DNA of 64,000 nucleotides from Gemmatimonadaceae bacterium (GTDB lineage Bacteria; Gemmatimonadota; Gemmatimonadetes; Gemmatimonadales; Gemmatimonadaceae): the NCBI GenBank assembly GCA_025929535.1, contig JAICLZ010000008.1, positions 16,418-80,417 on the forward strand, written 5' to 3'. The notes below the pieces were generated by a model. That model searched no databases. It was not told the origin of the DNA and was given only the letters and a program-made list of their open reading frames with translations. Shown one piece after another: positions 33,208-43,095 of this stretch (positions within the stretch are counted from its first letter, which is position 1; every line of letters starts with the position of its first letter). A program made the translations under genes and the position numbers.

Positions 33208-36200
33208 TCAGGTCGGCATGGAGCGGCGCCGCGCCGCCGTCGGAATGATGCGATCGCCAGCGTTGCTTTCCTGCAATCCGTCCACGTGCCGCGCGAGCGC
33301 CTCGATGGTCGAGTGACGAAAGATATCCGCCATCGACAATGGAGCCCGGCAGTGCTCCCGGAGCCGGTTGAGCAAGTGGATCGCGATCAGGGAGTTTCCG
33401 CCCAGATCGAAGAAATTCGCGTGGATGTCGATCTCGGCGATGTGCAGCGACTCGACCCAGAGGGTGTGTATGCGTCGCTCGGTGGGTGTGCGGGGAGCCT
33501 CCGGCGCGGGTGTGCGCGCGGCACCGTCGTGGTCGGGGCTCGGGAGGGCGTTGCGATCCAGTTTGCCACTCGTGGTCGTGGGCAGTGCCTCGAGTATCGC
33601 CCACGCGCTCGGAATCATCGCGTCGAGAAGCGATTGGTGCGCATACGCTCGCAGTGCGTTGAGGTCGACCGTTGCACCCGCGCGCGGCACGACGTACGCG
33701 GCGAGAAAGGATCCCATCGGGCCGTCGCGCTGCGGCACGACCACGGCATCCCGGAGCTGCGGATACTGACGGAGCACCGCTTCGATTTCGCCGAGCTCCA
33801 CGCGATTTCCGCGAATCTTGAGCTGTCGGTCCGCGCGCCCGATGAACTCCAGGGCGCCATCCCCGCGATAGCGCACCAGGTCGCCCGTCCGGTACATCCG
33901 GCTCTCGTCGCCGGACGCGAATGGATCCCTCGGAAAGCGCTCGCGCGTGAGCTCCGGAAGATGCAGGTAGCCGCGTGCGACGCCTGCGCCGCCGATGTAC
34001 AGCTCGCCCGGAGCGCCGATCGGAACTGGGTGTCGCTCCCCGTCCAAAACGTACAGCCGCGTGTTGGCGATGGGCCTTCCGATCGGAACCGGCTCCTCGT
34101 CGCGGGTCACACGATGGCAGGTGGACCACACGGTGGTCTCGGTGGGACCGTACATGTTGAGCAATGCTCCCGGCGCGAGTCGCTCCTGCAAGGCACGGCC
34201 GAGCTCGGCCGGTAGCTCCTCACCGCCCACGAGCATCTGCTGGAGCGACCCGAGCGCGTCGGCCGTTGCATCATCGGACAGAAGGAGTCGCGCGAGCGTG
34301 GGAGTGCACTGCACGTGCGTGACGCCGAGCTCCCTGATGAGTTGCGAGATGGGCTGCCGGGACGGTAGCGGCGCCACGCTGGCATCGTTCGCGCGCGATG
34401 CTGCGAGATCCCGCAGCCGGGCGAGGTTCGGCAGATTCCGCAGCACGATCTCGTCCGGGACGCCGAAGTCGATCAGGCACGCGATCTCGTCCACTCCGAG
34501 GTCTGCAAGCGAACGAATGAGCCCGAGAGCGCTTTCGGGCGTCCCGAACAACCCACTCGTGCCGTAGTACCGCTCGAAGGCATACGCGGCGAGCGTGTCC
34601 GAGTCCTCTGGCGAGAGGTGATCGGCATCCAGTCCGAACGTCGCCGCGAACGGCGTGAACAAGCTCACGGACTCCCGGAGATATTTCGTGAGCGGTCCCC
34701 GCACGATTTCCCGCACGGCGGCGGGATCATCACCGATGAACGTGTGGAGCATCAGGGTCACGTGCCCCTCCCCCGCGGGGCCGTGCGCACGCCACGCCTG
34801 CCGATACAGGCGAAGCTTCTCCGAGAGCTCCTCGAGGGATTGGCCCAGGAGGTGGGTGAGCAGGTTGGCTCCAATTTCTCCAGCGCGCGCGAAGGTGCTC
34901 GAGGTGCCGCCTGCCGTCACCCACACCGGCAGCTCGGGCTGCACGGGGCGAGGGCGCGTTCCAAAGGTCACCCTGTTGCCTCGCCCACCGGGGCGCGTGA
35001 TGGTTCCGCCGCGCCAGAGATGCCGAACCGTCTCGATCGCCTCGAACATGGTCTGGTGCCGATCCGCGTAGCGGTCGGGAGCGAGGACGAAGTCGTCCGG
35101 CTGCCATCCCGAAGCGAATGAGATTCCGACGCGTCCGCCGGACAGGTTGTCGATGAGCGACCACTCCTCGGTGACGCGGACCGGATCGTTGAGCGGCAGC
35201 ACGCAGCTCCCGGCGCGAATGGCGATGCGCGTGGTGAGCGCCGCGACCGTCGCACTGGTGATCGCTGGACTCGGGAAGAGCCCACCGAAGGCGTGGAAGT
35301 GGCGCTCGGGAGTCCAGACCGCGCTGAAGCCGTGCCGGTCGGCGAACTGCGCCCCCTCGAGGAGCAGCTGGTACTTGGACCGCTCCGGTGCATCCGCGTA
35401 CCGGGTTTCGTCGCTGCCGAAGTAGAACAGCCCGAACTCCATCGGCTTCGTGGTCGTCGCAGACGGGATCGCGGGTGAGGGCGGTGGCGAACCGACGGCA
35501 CCTTGCGCGTCGGCGATGACGACGGTGAAGCCACGCGCCAGCGTCCAGAGGAGCTCGAGCACGGAGATGTCGAACGACACGCTCGTGATCGCGAGCCAGA
35601 CGCCGGCCGTCGGCCGCTGCAGCCGCTCGTCCATGCCCGCGAAGAAATTCACGACATTCCGGTGCTCCACCATCACGCCCTTCGGGATGCCGGTGGATCC
35701 GGAGGTGTACATCACGTAGGCCAGATTCGATGGCGAAACGTGCGCTGCGGGCGCTGACGCGAGGTGCTCATCGGGCTCGACCCATTGATCGAGGAGCACG
35801 GTCGCTCGCGCGTCGGTGCGGAGCGGATCGAGGTCGGACCGCGTCACCAGCACCCGGGGCTGCGCATCCTCCAGCATCAGCGCGCTGCGCACGGCGGGCT
35901 GCACCGGATCGATGGCGAGATACGCCCCACCCGACTCGAGCGCGGCCAACATGGCGACCACCAGGTCGGCCGAACGCGGGAGCCGGATCGCGATCAAATC
36001 GTCAGGCTGCACGCCAAGTGCGCCGAGGTGCGCCGCGAGCCGACCGGCCCGCTGCTCCAGCTGTCGATAGCTGAGCCGCTCATCTCCCGCGATCAAGGCG
36101 GTGCGCTCAGGGTGACGGTGCGCTTCGCGCTCGATGCAGTCATGCACCAGCGTCCCGGGCACCTCGCACGACGTCTCGTTCCACCGCTCGAGCAACGTCG

Positions 36201-36894
36201 TGAGCTCATCATCGCTGAGCATCGCGAGCGAGTCGATGGGCGCGTCCGGCGCGTGTGCCATGCCGTCGATCAGGCGAACGAGATGATCGAGTACTCGCTC
36301 GATCGTGGCCGGCTCGTACAGCTCCGCATCGAAGTCGATCGTGAGCAGCCGGCTCGCGTCGCCTCCGACGATGAGTGACACGTCGGAGAGAGCCGACTGC
36401 TCCGCAGCGATATCGCCAGACCCGTTGAACCCGTCCGCATCGGCGATCAGCAGGGTGCCACATCGTTCGGCGACCGACCGTGAGCCGACCAGCGCCTCCT
36501 CGACGGGAGCGTAACGCTCGACATCGTGGGTAGCCTGCGCGACGCGTGCGACGAGCTGGCGCACCGTTTCGCCGGGACGGATCTCGCACCGAAGGATGGC
36601 GAGCTCGTTGCGCAGCACCGTCCCGACCATCACATCACGCGCGTTTCCGTGACGCGCGAGCAGCAGCATCCAGGCCGACAGGACGGCGGTCCAGGGCCAC
36701 GCACCGTACTCGGCGCCCAGTGCCCGGATCCGCGCGGCGCACTCTGCATCGAGGGTTCGACGGGCGGTCTCCCGCAAGAAGGAAGGCACGGGGGGACGCG
36801 GGTGATCGGGGCGGAGCGCCGCCTTCGCCGGCTCACCCTCGAGCAGCGCGGCCCAGAAGGCGCTCCGCTGCGCGCGTGAAGGGTGCTGCTCCAT
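33208..36894 (-). CDS. NRPS: partial C - A(glycine-type, interrupted by luciferase-like monooxygenase) - PCP
   Basis: The protein is 1228 aa from ATG 36894. Residues 1 to about 225 are only the C-terminal half of a condensation domain; no HHxxxDG is present. The A domain runs about 240-1115: A3 TSGSTGIPKGV (397-407), A4 FDIS (441), A5 NMYGPTET (913), A7 YRTGDLVRYR (1001), A10 Lys K1111. Between A4 and A5, residues about 483-835 are a luciferase-like flavin monooxygenase of the MupA/Atu3671 type (EFGLFYFGSDE, TPERHFHAFGG). The specificity residues read D-I-L-Q-L-G-M-V-W-K, close to glycine codes. A PCP with LGGNSL (S1168) ends the protein; there is no TE. It is probably cotranscribed with the carbamoyltransferase gene upstream (10-nt gap). 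Confidence 0.92.
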   Translation of the reverse strand: MEQHPSRAQRSAFWAALLEGEPAKAALRPDHPRPPVPSFLRETARRTLDAECAARIRALGAEYGAWPWTAVLSAWMLLLARHGNARDVMVGTVLRNELAILRCEIRPGETVRQLVARVAQATHDVERYAPVEEALVGSRSVAERCGTLLIADADGFNGSGDIAAEQSALSDVSLIVGGDASRLLTIDFDAELYEPATIERVLDHLVRLIDGMAHAPDAPIDSLAMLSDDELTTLLERWNETSCEVPGTLVHDCIEREAHRHPERTALIAGDERLSYRQLEQRAGRLAAHLGALGVQPDDLIAIRLPRSADLVVAMLAALESGGAYLAIDPVQPAVRSALMLEDAQPRVLVTRSDLDPLRTDARATVLLDQWVEPDEHLASAPAAHVSPSNLAYVMYTSGSTGIPKGVMVEHRNVVNFFAGMDERLQRPTAGVWLAITSVSFDISVLELLWTLARGFTVVIADAQGAVGSPPPSPAIPSATTTKPMEFGLFYFGSDETRYADAPERSKYQLLLEGAQFADRHGFSAVWTPERHFHAFGGLFPSPAITSATVAALTTRIAIRAGSCVLPLNDPVRVTEEWSLIDNLSGGRVGISFASGWQPDDFVLAPDRYADRHQTMFEAIETVRHLWRGGTITRPGGRGNRVTFGTRPRPVQPELPVWVTAGGTSSTFARAGEIGANLLTHLLGQSLEELSEKLRLYRQAWRAHGPAGEGHVTLMLHTFIGDDPAAVREIVRGPLTKYLRESVSLFTPFAATFGLDADHLSPEDSDTLAAYAFERYYGTSGLFGTPESALGLIRSLADLGVDEIACLIDFGVPDEIVLRNLPNLARLRDLAASRANDASVAPLPSRQPISQLIRELGVTHVQCTPTLARLLLSDDATADALGSLQQMLVGGEELPAELGRALQERLAPGALLNMYGPTETTVWSTCHRVTRDEEPVPIGRPIANTRLYVLDGERHPVPIGAPGELYIGGAGVARGYLHLPELTRERFPRDPFASGDESRMYRTGDLVRYRGDGALEFIGRADRQLKIRGNRVELGEIEAVLRQYPQLRDAVVVPQRDGPMGSFLAAYVVPRAGATVDLNALRAYAHQSLLDAMIPSAWAILEALPTTTSGKLDRNALPSPDHDGAARTPAPEAPRTPTERRIHTLWVESLHIAEIDIHANFFDLGGNSLIAIHLLNRLREHCRAPLSMADIFRHSTIEALARHVDGLQESNAGDRIIPTAARRRSMPT

Positions 36895-36904
36895 CAGGAT
36901 CGGC

Positions 36905-38701
36905 TCATCGAATTTCCTCAGCCGGCGGAGCGCCGGACGGCGCTGCCGTAACGAGGAGGTCTTCGATGATGAGCGCGTCCAGTCGCGCACGGAGGAAGGT
37001 CTCGATCGCTTCCTCCGGCGTGCACACGATCGGCTGACCGCGCACGTTGAAGGAGGTGTTGAGGAGGATGGGAACGCCCGTCTGGCGCTCGAATTCCGTG
37101 AGCAGCAGCCAGAAGCGCTCGTCCAGCTCCCGCGCTACCGTCTGGAGTCGCGCCGAGCCGTCGACGTGCGTGACCGCGGGGAGCGCCGCGCGGTACGGCG
37201 GGCGGACCGGCATCACGAACAGCATGTGCGCGAACGTCGCCTCATCCCCGGGCGCCACATCGAAGTACGTCGCGGCGCCTTCGGCGGTCACCGCCGGCGC
37301 GAACGGGCGGAAACCCTCGCGCAGCTTCACCAGCATGTTGACGCGCGTTCGCATGTCAGGCACGCGAGGGTCGGCCAGAATGCTCCGATGTCCAAGCGCA
37401 CGAGGTCCGAATTCCATGGCGCCCTGAAACCAGCCGATGATCTGTCCTGCCGCGAGCCGGCGCGCCGCCTCCTCGCACAACTGGGAAAAGGAGTCGTAGT
37501 GTACCGCGCGGCAGTCACCGCGCATCTCGACGGCGCATCTCGCCTGCTCGGTCGAAAAGGATGGACCCCAGCACGGGAGACCGAGCCGAATCGGTCGCGG
37601 CGGTGGTGACTCGCGACGCTCGACGTACAGCGCCGCGCCAAGAGCGGTGCCATCATCTCCCGCCGCCGGTTGCACGAAAACATCGCGGAACAGCCGGCTC
37701 CGTTTGATGACGCCGTTGGCCGTGCAGTTCAGCGCGACGCCGCCCGCCAGGCAGAGATTCGTGAGCCCGGTCTGCCGCCGGAAGTGTCGCAGCACGTGCA
37801 GTTGTACGTGCTGGAGCACGAGCTGGAGAGCGGCGGCGATGTCCTTGTGCCGTTGCTCGATTTCCGCTCCAGGCGCGCGCGCGGGACCGAAGCGGGACTC
37901 CAACGCTCGGAGCACGCCGCGATGCGTCTCGCGCTCCTCGAGTGTTTTGTTTTCGCCGAACACCGGGATTACGTAGGTGCCATCCTCGCGCAAGTGCACG
38001 AGATCCATCATCCCCGCGAAGTGGCGCCGTGCGTCACCGTACGGCGCGAGGCCCATGACCTTGTACTCGTCGGCGTTGAACTCGAAGCCGAGGTACAGTG
38101 TGAAGACGCCGTAGAGCGTACCCAGGGAATGGAAGGCCGAGACCGTCGCGATCGGCTCCAACTCGACGCCGGATGCTGCGAACACCGTGAGGCTGTCCAT
38201 CTCACCCGCGCCGTCCGTCACGAGCACGAGCGATTCGCCCATCCCGCTTTGGAAGAACGCACTGGCACCGTGCGCCACGTGGTGCGGCACGGCGACGAAC
38301 TTCCCCCGCCAATCGATGTCCGCCAGTTGGCGCTTCAGCAGTCCCAGTTGAACCTCGGGATCATAGACCTGCGCGTACTGCGCGCGCGTGTACGGGTCCC
38401 CGAGAAACTGCGACTGGAGCGGAGCATAGTCGAAGCCGTGCGCAACCACGTCGACGTCTGCCTCGGCGCAGCCGCAATCGGCGAGCGCTGCGCGCATCGC
38501 ACCGATGGGGAAGGCGCCCGTGCCCTTGCACCGGGAGAAGCGCTCCTCGGCAGCGGCGAACTCGACTCGGCCATCGCGCACGAAGGCGGCGGCGGAATCG
38601 AGTCCCTGCACGATCCGGTACTCGCGTTCGGAGAGCGACGGGAACCACGATCGTTTGAACTGCACGCTCGTGTCGAGCCCGCTGAATCCCAGAACGTTCA
38701 C
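36905..38701 (-). CDS. Carbamoyltransferase (NodU/CmcH/TobZ family)
   Basis: The protein is 598 aa from GTG 38701, which is preceded by GGAGAG and gives the family opening VNVLGFSGLDTS. The two domains are visible: the Kae1-like N-terminal part with VPHHVAHGASAFF (metal His) and LVTDGAGEMDS, and LAGGVALNCTANG. The YrdC-independent C-terminal part has EFGPRALGHRSILADPR and NTSFNVRGQPIVCTPEEA. These enzymes use carbamoyl phosphate and ATP to O-carbamoylate sugars or antibiotics. It lies between wecB and the glycine-type NRPS gene, so its acceptor is probably the glycan or the peptide made here. Confidence 0.93.
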   Translation of the reverse strand: MNVLGFSGLDTSVQFKRSWFPSLSEREYRIVQGLDSAAAFVRDGRVEFAAAEERFSRCKGTGAFPIGAMRAALADCGCAEADVDVVAHGFDYAPLQSQFLGDPYTRAQYAQVYDPEVQLGLLKRQLADIDWRGKFVAVPHHVAHGASAFFQSGMGESLVLVTDGAGEMDSLTVFAASGVELEPIATVSAFHSLGTLYGVFTLYLGFEFNADEYKVMGLAPYGDARRHFAGMMDLVHLREDGTYVIPVFGENKTLEERETHRGVLRALESRFGPARAPGAEIEQRHKDIAAALQLVLQHVQLHVLRHFRRQTGLTNLCLAGGVALNCTANGVIKRSRLFRDVFVQPAAGDDGTALGAALYVERRESPPPRPIRLGLPCWGPSFSTEQARCAVEMRGDCRAVHYDSFSQLCEEAARRLAAGQIIGWFQGAMEFGPRALGHRSILADPRVPDMRTRVNMLVKLREGFRPFAPAVTAEGAATYFDVAPGDEATFAHMLFVMPVRPPYRAALPAVTHVDGSARLQTVARELDERFWLLLTEFERQTGVPILLNTSFNVRGQPIVCTPEEAIETFLRARLDALIIEDLLVTAAPSGAPPAEEIR

Positions 38702-38717
38702 GGACAGCTCTCCGATG

Positions 38718-39809
38718 TCATGGGGTGGCCCATTCCCGGATGGCGGAAACAACGCGGCTCGCCGCTGATCCGTCGCCGTACGCACCGCGCTCCCACGGCG
38801 AGTGCATCCGCCGAGCCAGCCGCTCCTTCACCGCCGCGGCGAGCTCCCCGGCAGCACGGTCCGGGTCCAACAGGAGATTGGCACCCAGCGCGACGGTCTC
38901 GCACCACTCGGTCTCGCGCCGAAGGGTGATGCACGGAGTGCCCAGCCAGTACGCCTCTCGTTGCAGTCCTCCCGAATCGGTGATGAGGACGCTCGCGTCG
39001 CGGTTGGCGCCGAGCATCTCGAGGTAGCCGAGCGGTGGTACGATGCGCAGCGCCCCGTCGGAGCTCAAGCGGCACTGGTCGAGAAGCGCGCGAATGCGCG
39101 GATGCGCGGCGAGCACCACCGGGAGATCGAGCGCATCGAGTGCCTGCACGAGCGCGGCAAACTGCGCGAAGTTGCCGGTGAGCTCCGCGCGGTGGAGCGT
39201 CGCCAACGCGTAAGGCGCACCGGGTGGCAGCGGCCATCCGGGTATGGCAGCCGGGGAAACCGCACGCGGACCTTGCTGGCAGAGTACGTCATAGGCGATG
39301 TCGCCGGTGAAGATGACGCGGCCCGGCTGTCGCTCCCCCTCGAGCTGACGCACCGCGATGTGTGAAGGGGCGCAGAGCAGATCGCTCAGCGCGTCCGTGA
39401 TGCGCCGATTCCGCTCCTCGGCCATACGGATGTCGGCGGCCCGCATTCCGGCTTCGACGTGCACGATGGGAATGTGCAAGTACGCTGCGGCAAGGGCGCA
39501 TCCGAGAGTGCTGTTCGTGTCACCGATGACGATCACGGCCCACGGTTCGACCCGCTCCAGAATAGGCGTGAGCCGGGTCAGAATGGCTGCGGTCTGGTCG
39601 GCGTGGCTGCCGGATCCGACCTCGAGGAAATGGCTCGGCCGGCCGACGCCGAGCTGCTCGAGGAAGATCGCATTCATCTCGTAGTCGTAGTGCTGGCCGG
39701 TATCCACCGTCAGCAACGGCCAGTGCGGCGCGGCGGCTTCAATCAGGACAGAAGCCTTGATCACCTGCGGACGAGTCCCGAAGCAGATGGCGAGTGGGCG
39801 ATCCTCCAT
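38718..39809 (-). CDS. wecB: UDP-N-acetylglucosamine 2-epimerase (non-hydrolysing)
   Basis: The protein is 363 aa; ATG 39809 has GAGGAG just upstream. Motifs in order: FGTRPQVIK, DTGQHYDYEM, IGDTNSTLG, HVEAGMRAADIRMAEE, TLHRAE and TDSGGLQREA, all expected for the GT-B-fold epimerase that makes UDP-ManNAc from UDP-GlcNAc. The carbamoyltransferase gene follows after 16 nt. It supplies ManNAc or a derivative (ManNAcA) to the polysaccharide. The WecG/TagA-type transferase at 53715 typically uses such a donor. Confidence 0.92.
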   Translation of the reverse strand: MEDRPLAICFGTRPQVIKASVLIEAAAPHWPLLTVDTGQHYDYEMNAIFLEQLGVGRPSHFLEVGSGSHADQTAAILTRLTPILERVEPWAVIVIGDTNSTLGCALAAAYLHIPIVHVEAGMRAADIRMAEERNRRITDALSDLLCAPSHIAVRQLEGERQPGRVIFTGDIAYDVLCQQGPRAVSPAAIPGWPLPPGAPYALATLHRAELTGNFAQFAALVQALDALDLPVVLAAHPRIRALLDQCRLSSDGALRIVPPLGYLEMLGANRDASVLITDSGGLQREAYWLGTPCITLRRETEWCETVALGANLLLDPDRAAGELAAAVKERLARRMHSPWERGAYGDGSAASRVVSAIREWATP

Positions 39810-39835
39810 TTCTCCTCGAAGCGTCACGCGCGCGG

Positions 39836-40780
39836 TCAGTCGGACACGCGCAGGACGAGCTTCCCGCGCGTGTGACGGGTCTGGATGCACGCATGCGCGC
39901 GCGCGGCCTCGGCCAGGGGAAAGGTCTCACTCACGTGCACGCGCAGCCGCCCCGCATCGATCACCTTGCCGATCTCGCTCAGCTGTCCACCGTCCGGGCG
40001 GACACTGACGCGCAGCGCTCGCGCGCCCGCTGCGTGCGCGCGCTCGGCTATTGGCTGGTCGCAGGCCGTGACGAGCATGCCGCCGCGCTTCAGGACCGCC
40101 CACGAGCGGTGCTGCGTTTCTCCACCCACCAGATCCAGCACGAGATCTATGTCGCAAGCGACGTCCTCGAACGGAGAGGCACGATAGTCGATGACGTGGT
40201 CGGCCCCGAGCTCGCGCACGTAGCACACGTTCTCTTCCCCGGCCGTGCCCACGACCGTTGCACCGACCTGCTTCGCCATCTGCACCGCGAATCCACCCAC
40301 TCCACCGGCCGCGGCGTGTACGAGCACGCGTTGTCCGGCGCGGAGCTGTGCGAGCTCGAAGAGCATCTGCCACGCGGTGAGCGCCGCGAGCGGCACCGCC
40401 GCCGCATGCACGTGGTCGAGTGTCGCGGGTTTTGGCGCGAACACGGCGGCCGGAGCGACGACGTACTGCGCGTAGGCTCCCGTGCGGCCGATGACGCCGT
40501 ACACCGGATCACCGACGCTGAAGTCAGTCACCCCGGGTCCCACCGCGTCCACAAAGCCCGAGACATCGCCGCCAGGGATGGCGGGGAGTGGCACCGGGCG
40601 TTTGAGAACGCCCTGCCGGATGGCGGCGTCGATCGGATTGACTCCGGCCGCGACCACGCGGACGCGCACTTCGCCCGCACTCGGCTCGCCACAGTCGACG
40701 GCCTCGTACCGAAGCACGTCGACTCCTCCATGCTCGTGAAGCCGCACGGCGTAGGACGCGAGATGGGTGGTTACGGCCAT
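39836..40780 (-). CDS. Quinone oxidoreductase-like zinc-independent MDR dehydrogenase
   Basis: The protein is 314 aa from ATG 40780. GVNPIDAAIRQG, VHAAAGGVGGFAVQMAKQ (NADPH loop AxxGGVG) and YGVIGRTGAYAQY place it in the medium-chain dehydrogenase family, quinone oxidoreductase branch. No structural zinc cysteines are seen. It lies between the copper oxidase gene and wecB on the same strand, with short gaps. It may be part of the unit or a bystander; no specific role is evident. Confidence 0.85.
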   Translation of the reverse strand: MAVTTHLASYAVRLHEHGGVDVLRYEAVDCGEPSAGEVRVRVVAAGVNPIDAAIRQGVLKRPVPLPAIPGGDVSGFVDAVGPGVTDFSVGDPVYGVIGRTGAYAQYVVAPAAVFAPKPATLDHVHAAAVPLAALTAWQMLFELAQLRAGQRVLVHAAAGGVGGFAVQMAKQVGATVVGTAGEENVCYVRELGADHVIDYRASPFEDVACDIDLVLDLVGGETQHRSWAVLKRGGMLVTACDQPIAERAHAAGARALRVSVRPDGGQLSEIGKVIDAGRLRVHVSETFPLAEAARAHACIQTRHTRGKLVLRVSD

Positions 40781-40873
40781 CGGTGGGGACGTCGTGAGGA
40801 ATTGGTGTGGGGCGGCAAGTGATGTGCCATGAGTTGGATCGCTCGACCGTCCCATATCAGCTCGAATCGGTCC

Positions 40874-42988
40874 TCAGGAAATGCGGATGATCTTCGCGAT
40901 TGACGGCACGCCGCGACTGTCCACGATGAAGAGCAGATAATACCCCGGGGGTGCCAGTGAAGCCGTGGCCGGGGCACTCACCGTGATCGAGGACGCGCCG
41001 CTCACCGAGAAGCTGAGGAAATTCATCCGCTGGTCCTCGTTGAACGAGTGGGTCACTGATCCCAACCGGATCCATGTCGCCTTGCTCACCGCTGATGCGT
41101 TCGGCGTCTCGACGGTGAACTGTTGTCCGTAGGCGACTTGCGTGGGCGCCGAACTGATCGCAGGTCGCGTCGCCAGCGTTCCGTCCGAGTTGAAGAGATA
41201 GGGTGGGTAATAGATCTCCGCCGTGTAGTCATCGGTGAGTCCGGCCGCGGCCGGCTGGCCACTTCCCGCCGAGAGGACGCGTCCGTCGGGGAGGAGGAGA
41301 GCCGTGGAGTGATAGAGCCTGTAATGGGTCATGCGCGCAAGTGAGGTCCATTTTCCCGTCACGGGATCCCACATCTCGGCGGCGAGCACGGCGTCGCTGG
41401 TGGGGGCGACGTTGAACCCGGTCGCGTTCGTGCCTCCCGTGGCGAGCACCCGGCCGTCGGCGAGAAGCGTCGCGTTCAGCTGGCGCCGCGCGATGGCCAT
41501 CGAGCCGGTCGGCTGCCAGGTCGCCGCGGCGCCGGCGTTGAGATCGATGATCTCCGCCGTGTTGGTCGGGGGACCGATCGAAGTGGCAGTCGCGGTACCG
41601 CCTCCAACGATCATGATCTTGCCGGCATCGTACATCACCGCCGAGCCGTAATCGCGCGTGGAAACACTGCTGAGCGGACCAGCGGTCCACTGGCCCGTCC
41701 CTGTCGCATCGAGCCAGTACGTGTGCCAGTTGGATCCCGCTACGAACGCGCGACCGTCGGGCCCCTGGAACACGAACGGATAGTACGGCAGGTAGAGCGA
41801 GGCATTGCTCAGCACGCGCCAAGTCCCGTCCACCTGCCAGACTTCAGGGATGAGGTTCCGTTGCTGCGCCGTGTCGCCGCCGCTCACGGTGAGGATCTCA
41901 CCCGATGCAAGGGTGGTGTTGGTCGGATACCAGCGCCCGTTCTGCATGTCGGCCCCGGGCGACCACGCGTTCGTGCTGAAATCGAAGTATTCGGAGGACT
42001 TGATGCCCTGGTTGTCGGTGCCGCTGTGTCCTCCCGCGACCAGCAGTTTGCCGTCGGAGAGGAACGCATGCCCGCTGCAAAAGAAATCCACCGGACGAGC
42101 CGTGGAGCCGAAGGACGCAGGCGCAGCCGGATCCCAAAGCACTGGAGGGTGATCCATGCGCCCCCAGGTCATCACGCGCCCATCGGGGAGGAGGTGCGTG
42201 TGTATGGCGACCGCGGGCCAGGAGATCGGCGCGTCCCACTTCCCCATGCTCGCCACCACCGCAACGAGGTCGAAGCTCACGACTACCGTATGGGCTTGCG
42301 ACATGGAGAGGGCGCAGTTGCCCTCGCTGCCGCCGGTACCCGTGCCTGCCGCATCGCAGCCGGCACCCGCCCACGCCTTGAGAAAGCTTCCGCTCGAGGA
42401 AGTCGCAGAGAGCGTTACCGACTGGCCGACCGCGAAGCTCGTGGCGCACCCCGTAGTTCCGGCCGAGCCGCTGGTGATCGTGCAGTTGATCCCCGCGGGA
42501 GACGAGATGACCTTCCCACTCCCGGACGCCCCGCCCTCGATGGTGAGTGCGAAGCTCGTCGGAGAGTGTGCGAAAACGGCGGAGACGGCACGCGACTGGT
42601 CGAGCGCGACTTCGCAAGAAAGGGGGCTGTCGGAGGCCGCCGTGCAGCCCGTCCAGCTCGAGAGCACGGCGCCGCTCTTGGGGACGGCGATGAGCGTCAC
42701 CACAGTCCCGGTATTGTACGATTGCGAGCACTTCCCGCTCCGGTTCGCCGTCCCTCCTGAATAGGTGATGGTGCAGGCGATTCCGCCGCGGTTGGATGTG
42801 ATGGTTCCTCCCGCTTTGCTCCCCGTTCCGTTGACGTCCAGAGTGGACTTGGCCAACGAGCTTCGTGCCCCCACGAGTGGGGGTGCGCTCACGTCGGAGA
42901 CGTCGCGCCCGCAGGACGCGAAAAGGATGAGGAGTGTTGCGCTGAGCGCGAGAGCACTGGTGCCCTGGCGGGAACGTGGGGGGCGCAT
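40874..42988 (-). CDS. Galactose-oxidase-like radical copper oxidase, lipoprotein
   Basis: The protein is 704 aa. The lipobox is FASC with Cys26. Two repeats of about 95 residues (VTLIAVPKSGAVLSSWTGC type) resemble bacterial InlB/BACON-like repeats. From about 245 on, a seven-bladed kelch domain and a C-terminal Ig-like (DUF1929-type) domain follow. The residues of galactose oxidase all have counterparts: C304 (FFCSGH) and Y354 (GRWYP) for the thioether cofactor, Y559-H560 (RLYHSTALLLPDGR) and H647 (THSFNEDQR) as copper ligands. The enzyme class oxidises primary alcohols such as galactose C6-OH, or aldehydes, with O2. Surface oxidation of the polysaccharide made by this locus is plausible. 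Confidence 0.9.
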   Translation of the reverse strand: MRPPRSRQGTSALALSATLLILFASCGRDVSDVSAPPLVGARSSLAKSTLDVNGTGSKAGGTITSNRGGIACTITYSGGTANRSGKCSQSYNTGTVVTLIAVPKSGAVLSSWTGCTAASDSPLSCEVALDQSRAVSAVFAHSPTSFALTIEGGASGSGKVISSPAGINCTITSGSAGTTGCATSFAVGQSVTLSATSSSGSFLKAWAGAGCDAAGTGTGGSEGNCALSMSQAHTVVVSFDLVAVVASMGKWDAPISWPAVAIHTHLLPDGRVMTWGRMDHPPVLWDPAAPASFGSTARPVDFFCSGHAFLSDGKLLVAGGHSGTDNQGIKSSEYFDFSTNAWSPGADMQNGRWYPTNTTLASGEILTVSGGDTAQQRNLIPEVWQVDGTWRVLSNASLYLPYYPFVFQGPDGRAFVAGSNWHTYWLDATGTGQWTAGPLSSVSTRDYGSAVMYDAGKIMIVGGGTATATSIGPPTNTAEIIDLNAGAAATWQPTGSMAIARRQLNATLLADGRVLATGGTNATGFNVAPTSDAVLAAEMWDPVTGKWTSLARMTHYRLYHSTALLLPDGRVLSAGSGQPAAAGLTDDYTAEIYYPPYLFNSDGTLATRPAISSAPTQVAYGQQFTVETPNASAVSKATWIRLGSVTHSFNEDQRMNFLSFSVSGASSITVSAPATASLAPPGYYLLFIVDSRGVPSIAKIIRIS

Positions 42989-43095
42989 TCAGGCTCCGGA
43001 GCGGTGGACAAAGGGGCTAGACGGTACTCGTGGATGGGCTTGGCGTCAAGAGCGCGCGTGGCGAGCTCTCGCCACGGCGCACCGGTAGCAGTCGC

